This document shows, piece by piece, positions 48,586 to 60,428 of a DNA stretch of 64,000 bases. A program made the position numbers and the translations under genes. The DNA is taken from the NCBI GenBank assembly GCA_013368445.1, contig JAACJO010000025.1, positions 23,463 to 87,462 on the forward strand, given 5' to 3'. Source of the stretch: Leucocoprinus leucothites (Eukaryota; Basidiomycota; Agaricomycetes; Agaricales; Agaricaceae). The notes beneath the pieces are model-generated. The model saw only the letters and a list, made by a program, of their open reading frames with translations. It had not been told where the DNA came from and searched no databases. Within the stretch, counting starts at the first letter, position 1; every line of letters begins with the position of its first letter.

Positions 48586-51500
48586 ATGGACTACGACTCC
48601 TACGACGCCATTCTTCATTTTATTTTTCGTTCGGTATGTTTCCCACCAGCCTTGTCTTCTTCAGAACTCATGGACAGGATATCGTTCTCAGACCCAAGGA
48701 GATGCATGGTTTAAGCCGTCCGAGGAGAATGTCTCTGCCGGTGTTTGCTTACGGCTTGAGCCCGGTCAATTCCGCGTCTTTCCATACGAAAACCCGTTTC
48801 TGGCACCCTTTGAGGCCGCCGTCCAAGGTCTGAACCCACTTGTAGCTGTGAAAGTGAGAAGTGCGGCTGTACACTCTGCATTGGCGACTATGCAAGTTTT
48901 CAACAATCTGCTGTTGACTTCCTTCTCACACTGTATTTCAGTCAGGACGATATCTCTAATATTCAAATTGAATCGGACACTCGCATTCAGGTTCTCGAAT
49001 CAGTGAGCTCTCTTCCGGAGGCCGATAAGGAGCAATGTGCTGCCTTCATTGTGAGCTCCTCACCGTCTACCAAGTCGGATGCCGACTGAGCCTTGCTTAG
49101 CGAGATGAACGTGTTCTGGTCGTATGGTCTGATGAGCTGGATCACATTGTTCCCCTTTGCCGCGAATTCAACGAGAAAATAATGAAATACCTTTGGCGTA
49201 CCAGGGCGTCTACTCATTACGCCTCAACCTCCGTTGCTACTTCTGTCGTCACCTCTGTCGCTCCTTCAACCACCGCTTCAAACGTAAACCTCAATACCTC
49301 CTCGAATATGCCTCTACCACATGCTGTGAATGGAGCCGTTACTGCAGCCGCCGTTATCCCAAAGGTGAAGGAGGGAGACCCACAAAAATCAAGATCTTGC
49401 AAGATCCTAGGTTGGAGTTGGACTACGTCGAAAGTCAATGAGCTTGACCCCGAAAAGGGCCCCAATACACCTTCACCTCGTCCAGTCAGGCTACTTGCCC
49501 CTGTCTACAGTGGTCTTGGTGCTGCCCTCTCCATATGTAAGTTTAAAGACATGACACCCTGGATCGAATTGACCATTGTATAAAAGTCTTCGTTGGCAGT
49601 GGTCTCTCTATCCTTCTCTCCGAGTTCAAGCTAGATCATGTCTATACAAGATTCGCACTCCTAGCTACAGCACCGTTCCTAGCTTGTGTGGCACTCGTGA
49701 GTTGATACCTATCCTTCATTGACGCCCTGATCCCAAATCTGACCTCGCTTCAAGTTTTTCGCACTACAGATTGTCACCAGCCTTAGTATGATGTACGCCT
49801 TCAATATTCGTTCACTTTCATGATTAGCCCCTGAACGTGTGCCCCAGAATTGGCCCAGTTGCACAATATCACCAAAACTCTCGATATTATTCGGCAGAAA
49901 AGCCGATACCCAATCCGGACGTGGATTCTCGTTTGCCTCACGTCACTATTGAGATGCCGGTGTACAAAGAAAGTCTGGAAGATACCATGTCAGTTTCACG
50001 TTGTCTTCTTAATCTCACGTCAATCCACTGGTTAACATATCACACTTTGATACAGAGCCAAGTCTGTTTACCACATTAAAAAGGCAATGCAGACGTATGC
50101 TCGTCAAGGCGGGACTTCGTCAATATTTGTTCACGACGATGGTCTCCAGTTGATTAGTGAAGAAGAGCGCAAGAAGCGCATTGAATTTTACTCAGATCAT
50201 AATATCGGATGGGTAGCTCGACCAGCACATAGTAGCACGCCAGACGGATTTAAACGTGCCGGAAGGTTCAAGAAGGCATCGAACATGAACTATGGACTTC
50301 AGGCAAGTCTAATTCGACCTAAAGACCTTCGCGCGATGCAGAACTTTAACTTCCGTTCTTTCTTCTCCAGCTCTCGCTTTTGATGGAGAAGCATATCCTT
50401 GCACTAGAAGCGTCCGAGAAATCAGGAGACCATTCTAATACCTCGTTGGAAGAGAAGGCTCTTGATATGGCTCTTGAAGAGGTCTATGAACAGACCGGAC
50501 GGCGATGGAGACCCTGGGCTAGTAACGCGCGCTCTCTTCGCGTTGGTGATATAATTCTCCTGGTTGATTCTGATACCGTGGTTCCCGAGGTATTCGGCTT
50601 ATTGTTTCTCCCTTAACTCTACTGATTCTCAATTACCCTACCCCAGGATTGTCTGAGAGATGCTGCACGCGAAATGGCGGAATGTCCCGATGTTGCTATT
50701 ATCCAACACGAGTCAGGTAAGTTCTTTTCCTTCTCGTCTTGAGGTGACATAACGTTTATTGTATTGTAGACGTCATGCAGGTTGCATTCCACTATTTCGA
50801 GAGCGGTATTGCACACTTCACTCGGCGCATCAACAAGTGCATCTCTCTCGGATGCGCTAACGGTGAAGTTGCTCCATTCGTCGGTCATAACGCGTTCCTT
50901 CGTTGGTCCGCGTTACAAGAAGCGGCTTTTGTTGACGTCGATGGTGTATCGAAAGTTTGGTCGGAACACAATGTGTCTGAAGACTTTGATATGGCTCTTC
51001 GACTTCAGGCAAGCTACATTTTAATCATCTATTTAATACAGTTAACTCATACTCGCGGCTGAAAATAGCTGAAAGGGTACATCATTAGATGGGCAACTTA
51101 TTCTGAAGGTGGTTTCAAAGAAGGTGTCTCATTAACGGTCGATGATGAATTGAATCGCTGGCAAAAATACGCTTATGGTAAGCCCACGTCGAATGCAAAG
51201 TGCCCATTCATTCATTTATCTGCTTAGGTTGCAACGAGCTCCTCTTTAATCCGCTCAAAGACTGGTGGCGCCTCGGGCCCATCACCAAGCAGCTTCGGAC
51301 GTTTATCTGGTCTGGTGCCCCCGTGCATTACAAGCTCAGCATGATGGCCTACATGTTCTCATATTACGGCCTCGCTGGGGCTGCATTACTCTCGATCCTC
51401 AACTATTTCATCCTTGGCCTTTCATATGAAGTTGATGGTTACTACCTCAAGAGCTTCGAGATCTGGCTTGCTTGCATAGTTGTCTTTCCCGGAGCTGGTA

Positions 51501-52093
51501 ATGTTGCTTTCACGTTGCTGGAATATCGTATCGGGCAGCGGGACTTGCTATCCTCATTCCTTGAAAACGTGATGTGGATTCCCTTCTTGTACGTCCTCCA
51601 AGCCAATTCGACACCTCTGAATGACGTCACTAAAAGCATTCCCTTTCAGCTTCTTTTTCTTTTCCGGGTTGAGCATGCACCTTACAACCGCCCTGCTTGC
51701 ACATATGTTCTCATACAACATCACATGGGGAGCAACTGCAAAGGAAGTAGAGCGGTCAAATTTCTTCCAGGAAGTCCCACGAATCCTGAAGCGCTATTGG
51801 CCTACCTTCCTCACATGTTTCCTCCTAATCGCTGGAATGATCATCCTGGCAACACCGCTTGTACCAATTGAGTGGCAGGTTACTGGTGACTTCTGGGCCG
51901 TGATCCTTCCCCTTGCGTACGCCTTCACAGTCTTATCTAAACTCATTCACTAAGCTCATTGGTTCTAGCATCACCGCTGGAGGGCATATCCTCTTCCCAG
52001 TAAGTACATGTTTACTTACGGATGTTACTGTTGAACTAACCTGAACTGAATCAGATCATACTCAACCCGTGGCTCATGATTTTCGCCTTCTAA
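48586..52093 (+). CDS. membrane GT2 polysaccharide synthase (chitin/hyaluronan-synthase-like)
   Basis: Sixteen exons join in phase to 896 aa: 48586-48633, 48665-48895, 48946-49050, 49101-49536, 49587-49696, 49755-49792, 49848-49988, 50056-50302, 50371-50589, 50647-50716, 50770-51008, 51069-51177, 51228-51588, 51650-51916, 51969-51999, 52055-52093. The soluble N-terminal part contains QGDAWFKP. Two or three helices follow near 265-335. The GT2 catalytic core has PHVTIEMPVYKE, HDDG (~397), DSDT (~518), SEDFD (~619) and a LNRWQK block in place of the usual Q-x-x-R-W. About five C-terminal helices complete it. Such enzymes extrude a beta-linked polysaccharide across the plasma membrane; the sugar is unknown. 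It may correspond to the GT2 type needed for hyphal growth on surfaces in ascomycetes. Introns 8 and 11 have GC donors (50303, 51009). Confidence 0.9.
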
Positions 52094-52636
52094 TCTGCGT
52101 ATCTCACCAGCAAAATTCATGCTCTGGCAAACCTCCTGTTACTTCTCTATCATGCAGCCTGGTACTTCACTGTAGTCACTCTTTATCCTGCGTCACCGTC
52201 ATTACTTCAGAGATTTTCTGCCCGTTTACTTGTACGATTGGACATTCTTTGCAAAAACTTTCATAATGGACTTGTATTCTTCTTTAGTACTCATGTGAAC
52301 CTTTTCGTATCTAGAGTGTCACAAGACTTTGGTATCTATATAAATTCAACTTGAATAATTTAACTTATCTGTTCTATTCAATCAATCGTCTCTGAGCGAT
52401 GACTGCACATGAGGAAACATCTAAGATTGAACATACCTATACGAAAGGACGTCCAGAGCGCTGTCTTTGCCCTACCCTACCGGTGTACCTCCTCCTGCCC
52501 TACCAGCGATAATGGCATGGTGCACCACGTTCACTGTTGATGGACTTCGTGTCCCACTTGACTCCTTGGGCTCCATCCTCTCTGGGAGATGATATCTGAT
52601 GGATCCTAGAAAATCATGTCCCTATCGTTTCCAGCA
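52094..52636. other. convergent spacer (GT2 / 7TM-like protein)
   Basis: 543 bp between two stop codons of opposite genes. AT-rich near 52290-52380. It should hold both 3' UTRs. No gene seen. Confidence 0.6.
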
Positions 52637-53778
52637 TTACGCCACCAGATCACTGGCATCGGTTGTGCGGTCAAACTTGGCGAACTGTTGATCACGTTTC
52701 ATGGGCGAGCGAATAAGGATCACGTTGAACGCGATGCCGGTTGCTTGAAGCGCCTTTTCCAGATAATCAGCTTTCTATGAATTGACCTCTGATCTGTTCC
52801 CACAACTCACCGTGTCGGAAATCGGATATACAGCATTACTACGGGAAATACTGGCGACAGATGCAAAAAACACTGTCATTGTATATGCAGCCCCGGACTC
52901 GGCGATCACTCGGATTGTTTTTCGGAGTAGCGGGGGCCTGCTATAGTCTAGCAAGTTTCTATTGATGCATCTTTCAACTTCCCTATCCATACGCCAGAGA
53001 CGCCATATCAAGATGCCTGCGGAGCATTAGGCTACGAGGATACCAAGACGATAGACAATCAGAATGCTCACTGGAAGTAAGAATATTCTGAGCTGCTGTT
53101 AGGGCAAAGAAAGCCGAGTTCCAATGTCTGGTCTGGTTGGAAGTCAGCAATATGTCGTCTGGCGTTTTGGGGTTTGCTTCTGCTTGAATTAATGCAATAG
53201 CGACGACGATGCCTCCAAGGTATAGCATGAGAGATGGAACGATGATCAACCACCTGCGCCCGTAGACGATCCAGCACCGGTACACCTGGATTACTTCCAA
53301 ATAAGCTCTAAGAAGCCTAAGCTCAAACAAGGAGCGCTTTTCTCACCAGGACGAAATCGCCAAGGATCCCAGCCAGAACCTGGTCCACGGACTAGACAGA
53401 CCAGGGATGAGTAGCAGTTCGAAGGTCGAAAAAATGTAAGCCATGACTTACTCGAACGATATTAATCCAATCAGCAATATTGTAGAATACGCGCTCAGGA
53501 TCCTTCGACTGAATAAACGCGCGCATATTGTGTAATAAACCAATTGCCACATCGAAGGTACAGATGATAAACAAGGCCATCGCGATTGTTGCCATTAGCC
53601 AACGGATTTCGTGAGGCGAGGCCCATCTTTCTTCTTGGCCTTTTCCAACCAAGAAGAGCGTACGAGCACAAAAAGTGCACGTCACCAGATAAACGCCGTA
53701 AGCCAGGGTCTCACAGAAGTTACCCAGGAGCTGCGCCGTGGTAATTGGAAACGGCTCATTCGGGTCTCTGAAAGACAT
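52637..53778 (-). CDS. seven-helix integral membrane protein, unknown function
   Basis: Five exons (53452-53778, 53347-53391, 53072-53285, 52811-53016, 52637-52774) join in phase to 309 aa. About seven hydrophobic helices are visible: near residues 15-40, 60-85, 110-128, 137-157, 180-200, 230-255 and a weaker one near 275-290. The order, including WRLWRMDREVE after helix 5 and a hydrophilic C-terminal tail, matches a large mushroom-specific family of 7TM-like proteins of unknown function. It is a different group from the DUF6533-like genes in the triplicated array. There is no signal peptide beyond the first helix. The role is unknown; receptor-like function is often suggested for such proteins but not shown here. 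Confidence 0.75.
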
Positions 53779-54856
53779 AGAGTCACCGGGGCTCGATGTA
53801 GGTGAAGGTATGATGCGGGGCTCAGGCAGCGGTCATGAAGGAATTGTCCAGCCTCCAGGCGAGCTGCTTTATGACAGTTGATCCCCTTTCCCCAATCGGT
53901 TTAAATGAGGTCCACTTGTTATATGCCACTGCCAACAGTCAGCCACAGTTCCTCAGAGATGCTGTGTAAGAATCAGCAGGATGAACTGTCTTGTTGAATA
54001 ATGATCAACTGGGAGCTGGAAAGAACCTGGGACCAGAGTCATTTGTACATCAGTGATTACAAAATCAACGATTATCACAGTGCTTATGGCTTAATGATCA
54101 GTCGATCACTGTTGGTGACCCCAAGTCTTGTTTCAAATGAACCAACAACCGTTGAAAAGTGACGGTCCTGGCAGAAATATCTCAGCCAAAACCATCAACT
54201 TGTCAATCATATTCAGAAGGGCTCCATTCTTCGATATGCCTCCTTAGCTGGAAATAGCTGCGGTCATCTATCAGGGTGCGTATGCTGGTTGCGCATCAGC
54301 TCCGAGTATGATGGTGGTTGTGGAGAGATTGCTTATAGTTGGTGGACCTATGGTAAGGTGCCCTCTCAGTCGGGTGACCACAGGCGGGCGGCCTTCGATT
54401 CACGGGGTCTTCCGGCCTGGCAGTGCAGGTGTAGTACCTGTGTGCCTCGCACAGGGGGTGGTGGGGCATAACGTCAAAAACCCATCAAACAATCAAAAAC
54501 AGAGATTTTCACTCGCCGATCGTGAGTAAAAGGACAACGGTAACTCGTGAGAGTGCTACTGAAGTACTCCCTAGTATGTATGACACAGAGCGAGATGTAT
54601 CAAGCCAACTCATCGTGCCTGGGGATGCTGGTAATCAATAACTGGCTGATGTTATGGCCTGTGCCTAGAATCAAGTACAAGAACCAAATTCTTTAAAATA
54701 ACAATAAGTAACGAGATATGTCCAATGTACGCTGAACTACATCGCCTAGGTTTAAGAGAACGAAAAGGTATAGTACCAGATGTCCTATAGCGGAGAGTAT
54801 ATGAGATAAGCTGCCATAGTCTGTCAAAATCCGAACAGAGCACCGCATAAACTAAA
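53779..54856. other. 1.1 kb spacer
   Basis: Presumably the promoter of the 7TM-like gene and the 3' flank of the WSC oxidase. Short frames at 54289-54529 (+) are unsupported. Confidence 0.5.
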
Positions 54857-57800
54857 CTAAACCCCAGGAAGAGTGAAGCCAGGGATGTTCGGCCAGTTGC
54901 CAAGCTGAGATGGGTCTCCACCGATGCGGACCCATTGAGCGTGTGAAGGTGTAGGTCCATCCAAGATAAATAACATGTGCCAGCCTGGAGGAGAGACGCC
55001 AGCATTGGGTGGGGCCTGGATAGTGCAGCTTGTACCACTGCAAGAGAAAGAAGGGAAAATAGTACGGGCACCCATTGTATTTCCATGTGTGCTCGACACG
55101 GCTATGATCATCGTTAATACACAATCACTGATAATGCCAGAGAATATCTAACCTGCAAGGAGGGATACACGAAGGTTGGAAATAGATCCTTGGAATAGCT
55201 TGATGTTGGTGATGGTGTAATGACCGTTGTAAACCCAGTCTTTTTCGGTGATGTTGAAAGTGGGTTGTTTCTGGCCACTGGCAAGGTAAGGTGGTACATA
55301 GACCTATTGAAGATAGAACCATGAGCCCGAGTCAGATCCTTGGAGTTCTCCAAGCGACGTACCTCTACACGGAATTCCTCGGGATACCTGACAGTACCGT
55401 TATCGAAGTTGGTCTGCGGGTCGGAGCCAGAAACCAGGATACGTGCATCAGGAAGCAGGATAGCTTCGGAATGGTACATGCGGGCCACGATCGTGTTGTT
55501 GAGGATCGACATACGTTGATTACGCGGGAGGGTTGGGTCATACAAGACAGCACCGAGGTTGGGATCATTCGCCAAGCCGAATCCGGCGACGCCTTGATGA
55601 GCACCATTCATGATCATGAATGTACCATCGGGGAGTGAGACCATGCAGGCGAGAACACGTTTCGAAGGCTAGATAATGCTCGTTAGTAGATGTTGTGCCC
55701 AAGTTGTACGCCAAGGCAACTAACCATGCGTTCAATCACCCATGTGGGTTCTTCTGCCTCAGGTTGAAGGGAGACGCAATTATCGGAAGCTTGTGCAGCG
55801 CCTACAGTCGAACCACCACAGATGAGAATCTCTAGAGGATCAGTATAGGGGGCATGCTGAGGAAGAGGAACAGCGGCTCCTTCCAAGGGGTAAGTACGGC
55901 CCGCAAGGAAGTTATTCACGTTCCCAGGCATGTTGGGTAGCTCCTTAATGGTGTCGAAGCTGGCGGGATTCAGAATACGGGCCTCATTCCAGTATCCTTG
56001 GAGGGTACATCAGGATCACGTCAAATATATCAAAAGGCTCGAACATACCAACGAAGATGTTCTGACTAGGAAGAATGATGATGAAAGGGTACAAGTTGTT
56101 CGGATCCGTCCTTTGGAGCCAGGGTAGATCAATGACAGTATCACCACCTGCTGGCTTAGGTAGAATCTCAAGGTTGGGTTGAGCACGATCATTACTACCA
56201 ATCTCTCCACCTATTACGAGGACAGAGCCGTTAGAGAGAATGGCAGCAGTAGGGTACCAGCGGCCTCTCTACATACAACTGATCAGCTTTTAACTATGAT
56301 TTAGATAACGCGTACGTACCTGCAAAGCGAGAGCGGGGTAGTCTTCCTCCCAATCACTGGTCGAGTTGACGCCAGGTGCACCGTTGGGGGTGAAAAGACG
56401 GACTCCAAAGGTCGACTCACCCGACCACCCACCAACGTTAATCTGCCTTCCAGCCTTGTCTGGAAGTATAACGCTTCCAGCGCAGAAGACGTCAGTCTTG
56501 ACGCCATTAAGTTCACGCCAGGCCAAGTCAAAGTTCTTGACTAGGGTAGGGTCCAACTCGAATGCACCAGTGGAGTTCGGGAATCTGAAGTCATCTTGCT
56601 GAGCAATATAGCAGGGACTTTGAGGGAGGTGACATACCCTGTTCCGTGCTTTTCGAGGAAAGTAACTTTGTTGTTGATACCGACAGTAGCGATTAAAGGA
56701 ACGATGACACTGATACAGTTTCAGAGCTTGACTGACAATAATTATTTCCGCGAAACTCACCCAGGAACTGAAATCGCAGGCGAAGCGACTGATCAGAACA
56801 TTCGCCAGAAGATTGAATAGAAAATCTTACCAAAGAACTATCAGGGGTAATTAACGTCATTTCATGGAGAACATGGTAAATGATGAACGCACCTCATACC
56901 GCCCAGTGACAGTAGGCTTATGCCAGATGTTGAGGTCACCTTGCCAAGTGTAGTAATTGAGACGAGCCCCACCACCACAAAGGTGAGCTGGATCGCCAGG
57001 GCAAGGAATGTTACAGTCAGCCTCATTTCCAATGACACCGTTCACAGCCGTGACGTCAGTAATATCACCGCAGACTAAGGTTCAAGTCAGTCTCAAGAAA
57101 GAGGCATCCGGTCCAAATACATACAGCATTGAATACCGAACTGAACACCAACGTGGTCAGCAAAGGGAAGCGTAAGAATAAAGAAAAGAGTCTACCTCGA
57201 CACCTGCAGCAGGATATCCGTATGCTGCACATTGCTCCATACAAGCAGTAGCCGAGTTGTTCGTGGGCCATTCAAGCATCCAAGGTAAGATACGTGCTCC
57301 ATCAACTTCACTGTGACACCGTCAGACATGATACACCTGAGATAATGATAAAAATCTTACTGCAAGCAACCAGCGTAGGTGAAGTTTCCGGGCAGGTTTT
57401 CCTTTATCGGCGTCGGAACAGGGAATACCGTGAGTTGGCCTGCAGTATAAACGGAGGTGCGAGATGGACCACCGCATGCCTCGCTACAAATCAAAATGTT
57501 TAGTCTGACGAAGGCATATTGGATGAGAGCAGAGGCACGTACGTAGCATTTCCTGCACACCCCATGTTACAAGAGGACTCGAGGGCAGGAACGGCACCAG
57601 CAACCAGATTGGGACCACAGACTGAGAAAGAAGGTTCATGAACACGACAAATTGACTCTCTTCTTCTGAAATGTCACTCACAGCATTGGGCTACACACGA
57701 TTTGTCAATAATCGTTCTTTGTGTTCTGAAAGGAGACACTCACTAGAAAACTCGAGACCAGCGACCGTAAAGTTTTGAGCAGCACAAGCATGAATACAGC

Positions 57801-60428
57801 TCTCCACAGTCATAGTCTGGGTGTCTGGGATCTGGTTCTGGAGAATACGACCGTGGGCATTATCACTGTCCAATACCATGTCAGTGATCATCCCTGCCAT
57901 ATCAAGCACTGCAGCGGAACTCACACCCAGCAAGCATTATACGCCCAACCAGTTGGCAAACCACTGAGGACAGGGAAAACAGTTGCAGGTCCACCTCCCC
58001 CTTGGTTTCCACCTCCAGGGTTCGCTGGTAGATCTGTCCCAGTGTAATTGTAAACGTTCAGCCGATTCGGACCACCACACGTCTCGGACGAGTTTCCATT
58101 GCAGGCCATATTACAATCCGCATCGTTAGCCTTGGTCGCAGCTGCGTTCAGAGCAGTACCACAGTCTATCAAACATTCAAAGTTACAATAAGTCAGCAAT
58201 GGGAGTATTCCGATAAGAGTCGGAATTTGCAGAACTTACAGCATTCACTATATCGCGTCAAAGAGAGATAAGATGAAATTAAAAATGAAAAAGAATGGTT
58301 ATTTGTCAGTTTCTATCCAACACCCGGGATGAAATGAAAAGGAAAGAAGCTTTGGGTGGAGGGTGTGTAAGGGTATGTACGTACCCAGCAAATTCCGTCC
58401 CGGCGAGAGGATATCCGTTTTGGAAGCAAGCGGCAGTACAGAGCTCATCCGTCATTGGACCATTGACACCCATACCGACAGACAAACTGCGAGGAGCGCC
58501 ATTCACGGCATCACTGATAGTCACCAACCCAACAAACAGTTCGAGTACAAAGCCAAGAGCCAGAAGTCAACCGCCACCGCCCATTGTCAAGATGCCCAGC
58601 AACGAAAAGAGTATAACAATCCCGAAATCCAATCCCGAATCCGAGAGTATAACATCAGGATTCCAGACAGATTTCGCCGCCGAAAGAACCACAATCCGTT
58701 AAATCCGCCAGTCCGGGATAAAAATCGGATCGACCGAGAAACCAAGATCAAGGTCCCGACCCAGCCGAGCCATCAAATTCCCATCATCAACAGAAAGTCA
58801 AACCCAAATTTTCCACCATGAGAAAGGAAACCAACAATCGAGAGCCAATATATCACAGAAGATCAGTTGATTGATAGTCCCGTCCAATATTAAAAAATAG
58901 TCCCGGAAAAGAATTCCGAAATAGAATCGAGCGAAAAAATATGTCGACATATCAGTCAATTCATGTCAGCGAACAATGTGCAGCGAAAGATCAGAAAAGA
59001 CGTACGTCCAACAGCCCAGTGAGACCCAATTTCCGATTTTTGATGGTGCTGCAGGAGGAGCGGGAGCGGCACGGGGAGCAGGCGCGGCACCTCCGCTGAA
59101 GAATACATTGAGACGACCGCCTGAACCGCAGAGCTCAAGTGAGTTCCCAGTGCACGCCATGTTGCATTCCGTTGCAGCGACTTTTGCGCCGCCATGCTTG
59201 ATAGAATTATCGCAATCTGTCAATCAAAAGAGGCCACAAGGAAGAAGAGATATAGAGTGAGGAAAGGGAAGAGCGAGGAGAGAAACCGCGTTATTTCCGA
59301 AAGCAAAAGGCGAAAGGGGGAAGCGGGAGGGGCGGGATAGGGACACCGGAGCACGGGAAAGTAAGAAGTGTATTCGTGAGGGGTACGTGAGGCATCAGGT
59401 GATAAAAAGCGACGAGCAACGAATCGGGTAAACAAACCGGAAAGCCGTGCCCGAAGACAAAGGGGAAAAGAAGCATGGAGGGAAGATAAGAAGACGAACA
59501 AGGCAAAAGGCAAGAACGGCGAAGCCGAAGGTTAAAAGTAGAAAAGGGGACAAAGAACACGAGGAGGGAGAGTATAAAGTCAGATAGGATGAGAAAGGGG
59601 GAGAACCAAAAGAGTAAGAGGAGGAAAGTTATCAGCTTTTTGGGGTTCGAGAACGGATCGAGGTGGGATGAAGTGCTTACAGCATTCGGCCTAGTAAAAG
59701 ATGATTGATGAATTGTTAGTACAATTGCCACATCGGTATGAAGGTGAAAATTTGATGATAATGAGGTAGGGTGTTTGAAGTAGAGTGATAATACGTATTG
59801 TACAGTGGCGGAGAATGCGAAACGCGCGATGTAAAGAGGGGCGGAAGAGCAAATGATGGAAAGACTGGTAAGTGATGGGAAGGTAAAAACACTTACACCA
59901 TACTCAGTCCCTGCGTAAATGTACCCCTTCGAACCGCAGAATTGGATACACGATTCAGTAGTCATTGATGTTCCGCTGGCTGTATTTGCGGCATTGAGAG
60001 TACGGCCTGCACCAACGTTATCACTGTATCAAAGCACAGAACACTGTAAGTACACTAGAAGCACTTCAAGAAGCATGATAGTGGGAGTAGGAAGTGATGT
60101 AAAGAACGCGACGGACGGGAACGACCGACAAAGAAGATAGAAGAGTGAAACAGAAAGAAAAGGGTAGCGTACACATAACATCCAAGTGAGGTCCAATTCC
60201 CAGGCAGTTTTGTAGGAACCGATTGTCGGCGGTGGCGGAAGGCGTTGTGGTGTGAGGAATGAAAGGAATCCGCGTTAGCGAGAATGAACTACAAAACAGT
60301 AATCAAAGAGTCAGTACGCGTCCATGACATCACGACTTCAGGTCACAAAACGACCCAACGACGGCGAAGAAACATACAGGAGTGAAAGTGAAGGCTAAAG
60401 CCAACGTTGAGATCGAAAACAGCCCCAT
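54857..60428 (-). CDS. secreted WSC-domain glyoxal-oxidase-like copper radical oxidase (AA5)
   Basis: Twenty-four exons join in phase to 1,027 aa. A signal peptide (~1-20) is followed by four WSC domains (~49-145, ~163-255, ~290-385, ~402-505), each with its C-x-M/I-x-C and [12 protein letters not shown] blocks. An AA5_1 copper radical oxidase domain follows (~515-1027). Radical-site residues are present: Cys ~576 (VFCAGS), Tyr ~635 (RWYP), Tyr/His ~859-860 (MYHSE) and His ~952 (STHGN). Such enzymes oxidise small aldehydes or alcohols and make H2O2 outside the cell; WSC domains bind wall glycans. Six exons are microexons: 59681-59690, 58240-58247, 57682-57690, 57125-57140, 56831-56837 and 56761-56767. 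Introns of 206, 458 and 492 nt in the WSC part are unusually long. Family call is secure; substrate is not known. Confidence 0.93.

Noticed and set aside
59291..59897. Continuation of the minus-strand frame past the first WSC segment of the oxidase
   Set aside because: The frame reads through a consensus donor (GTAAGT at 59896) into low-complexity sequence and misses the conserved WSC cysteines, which the microexon model restores.
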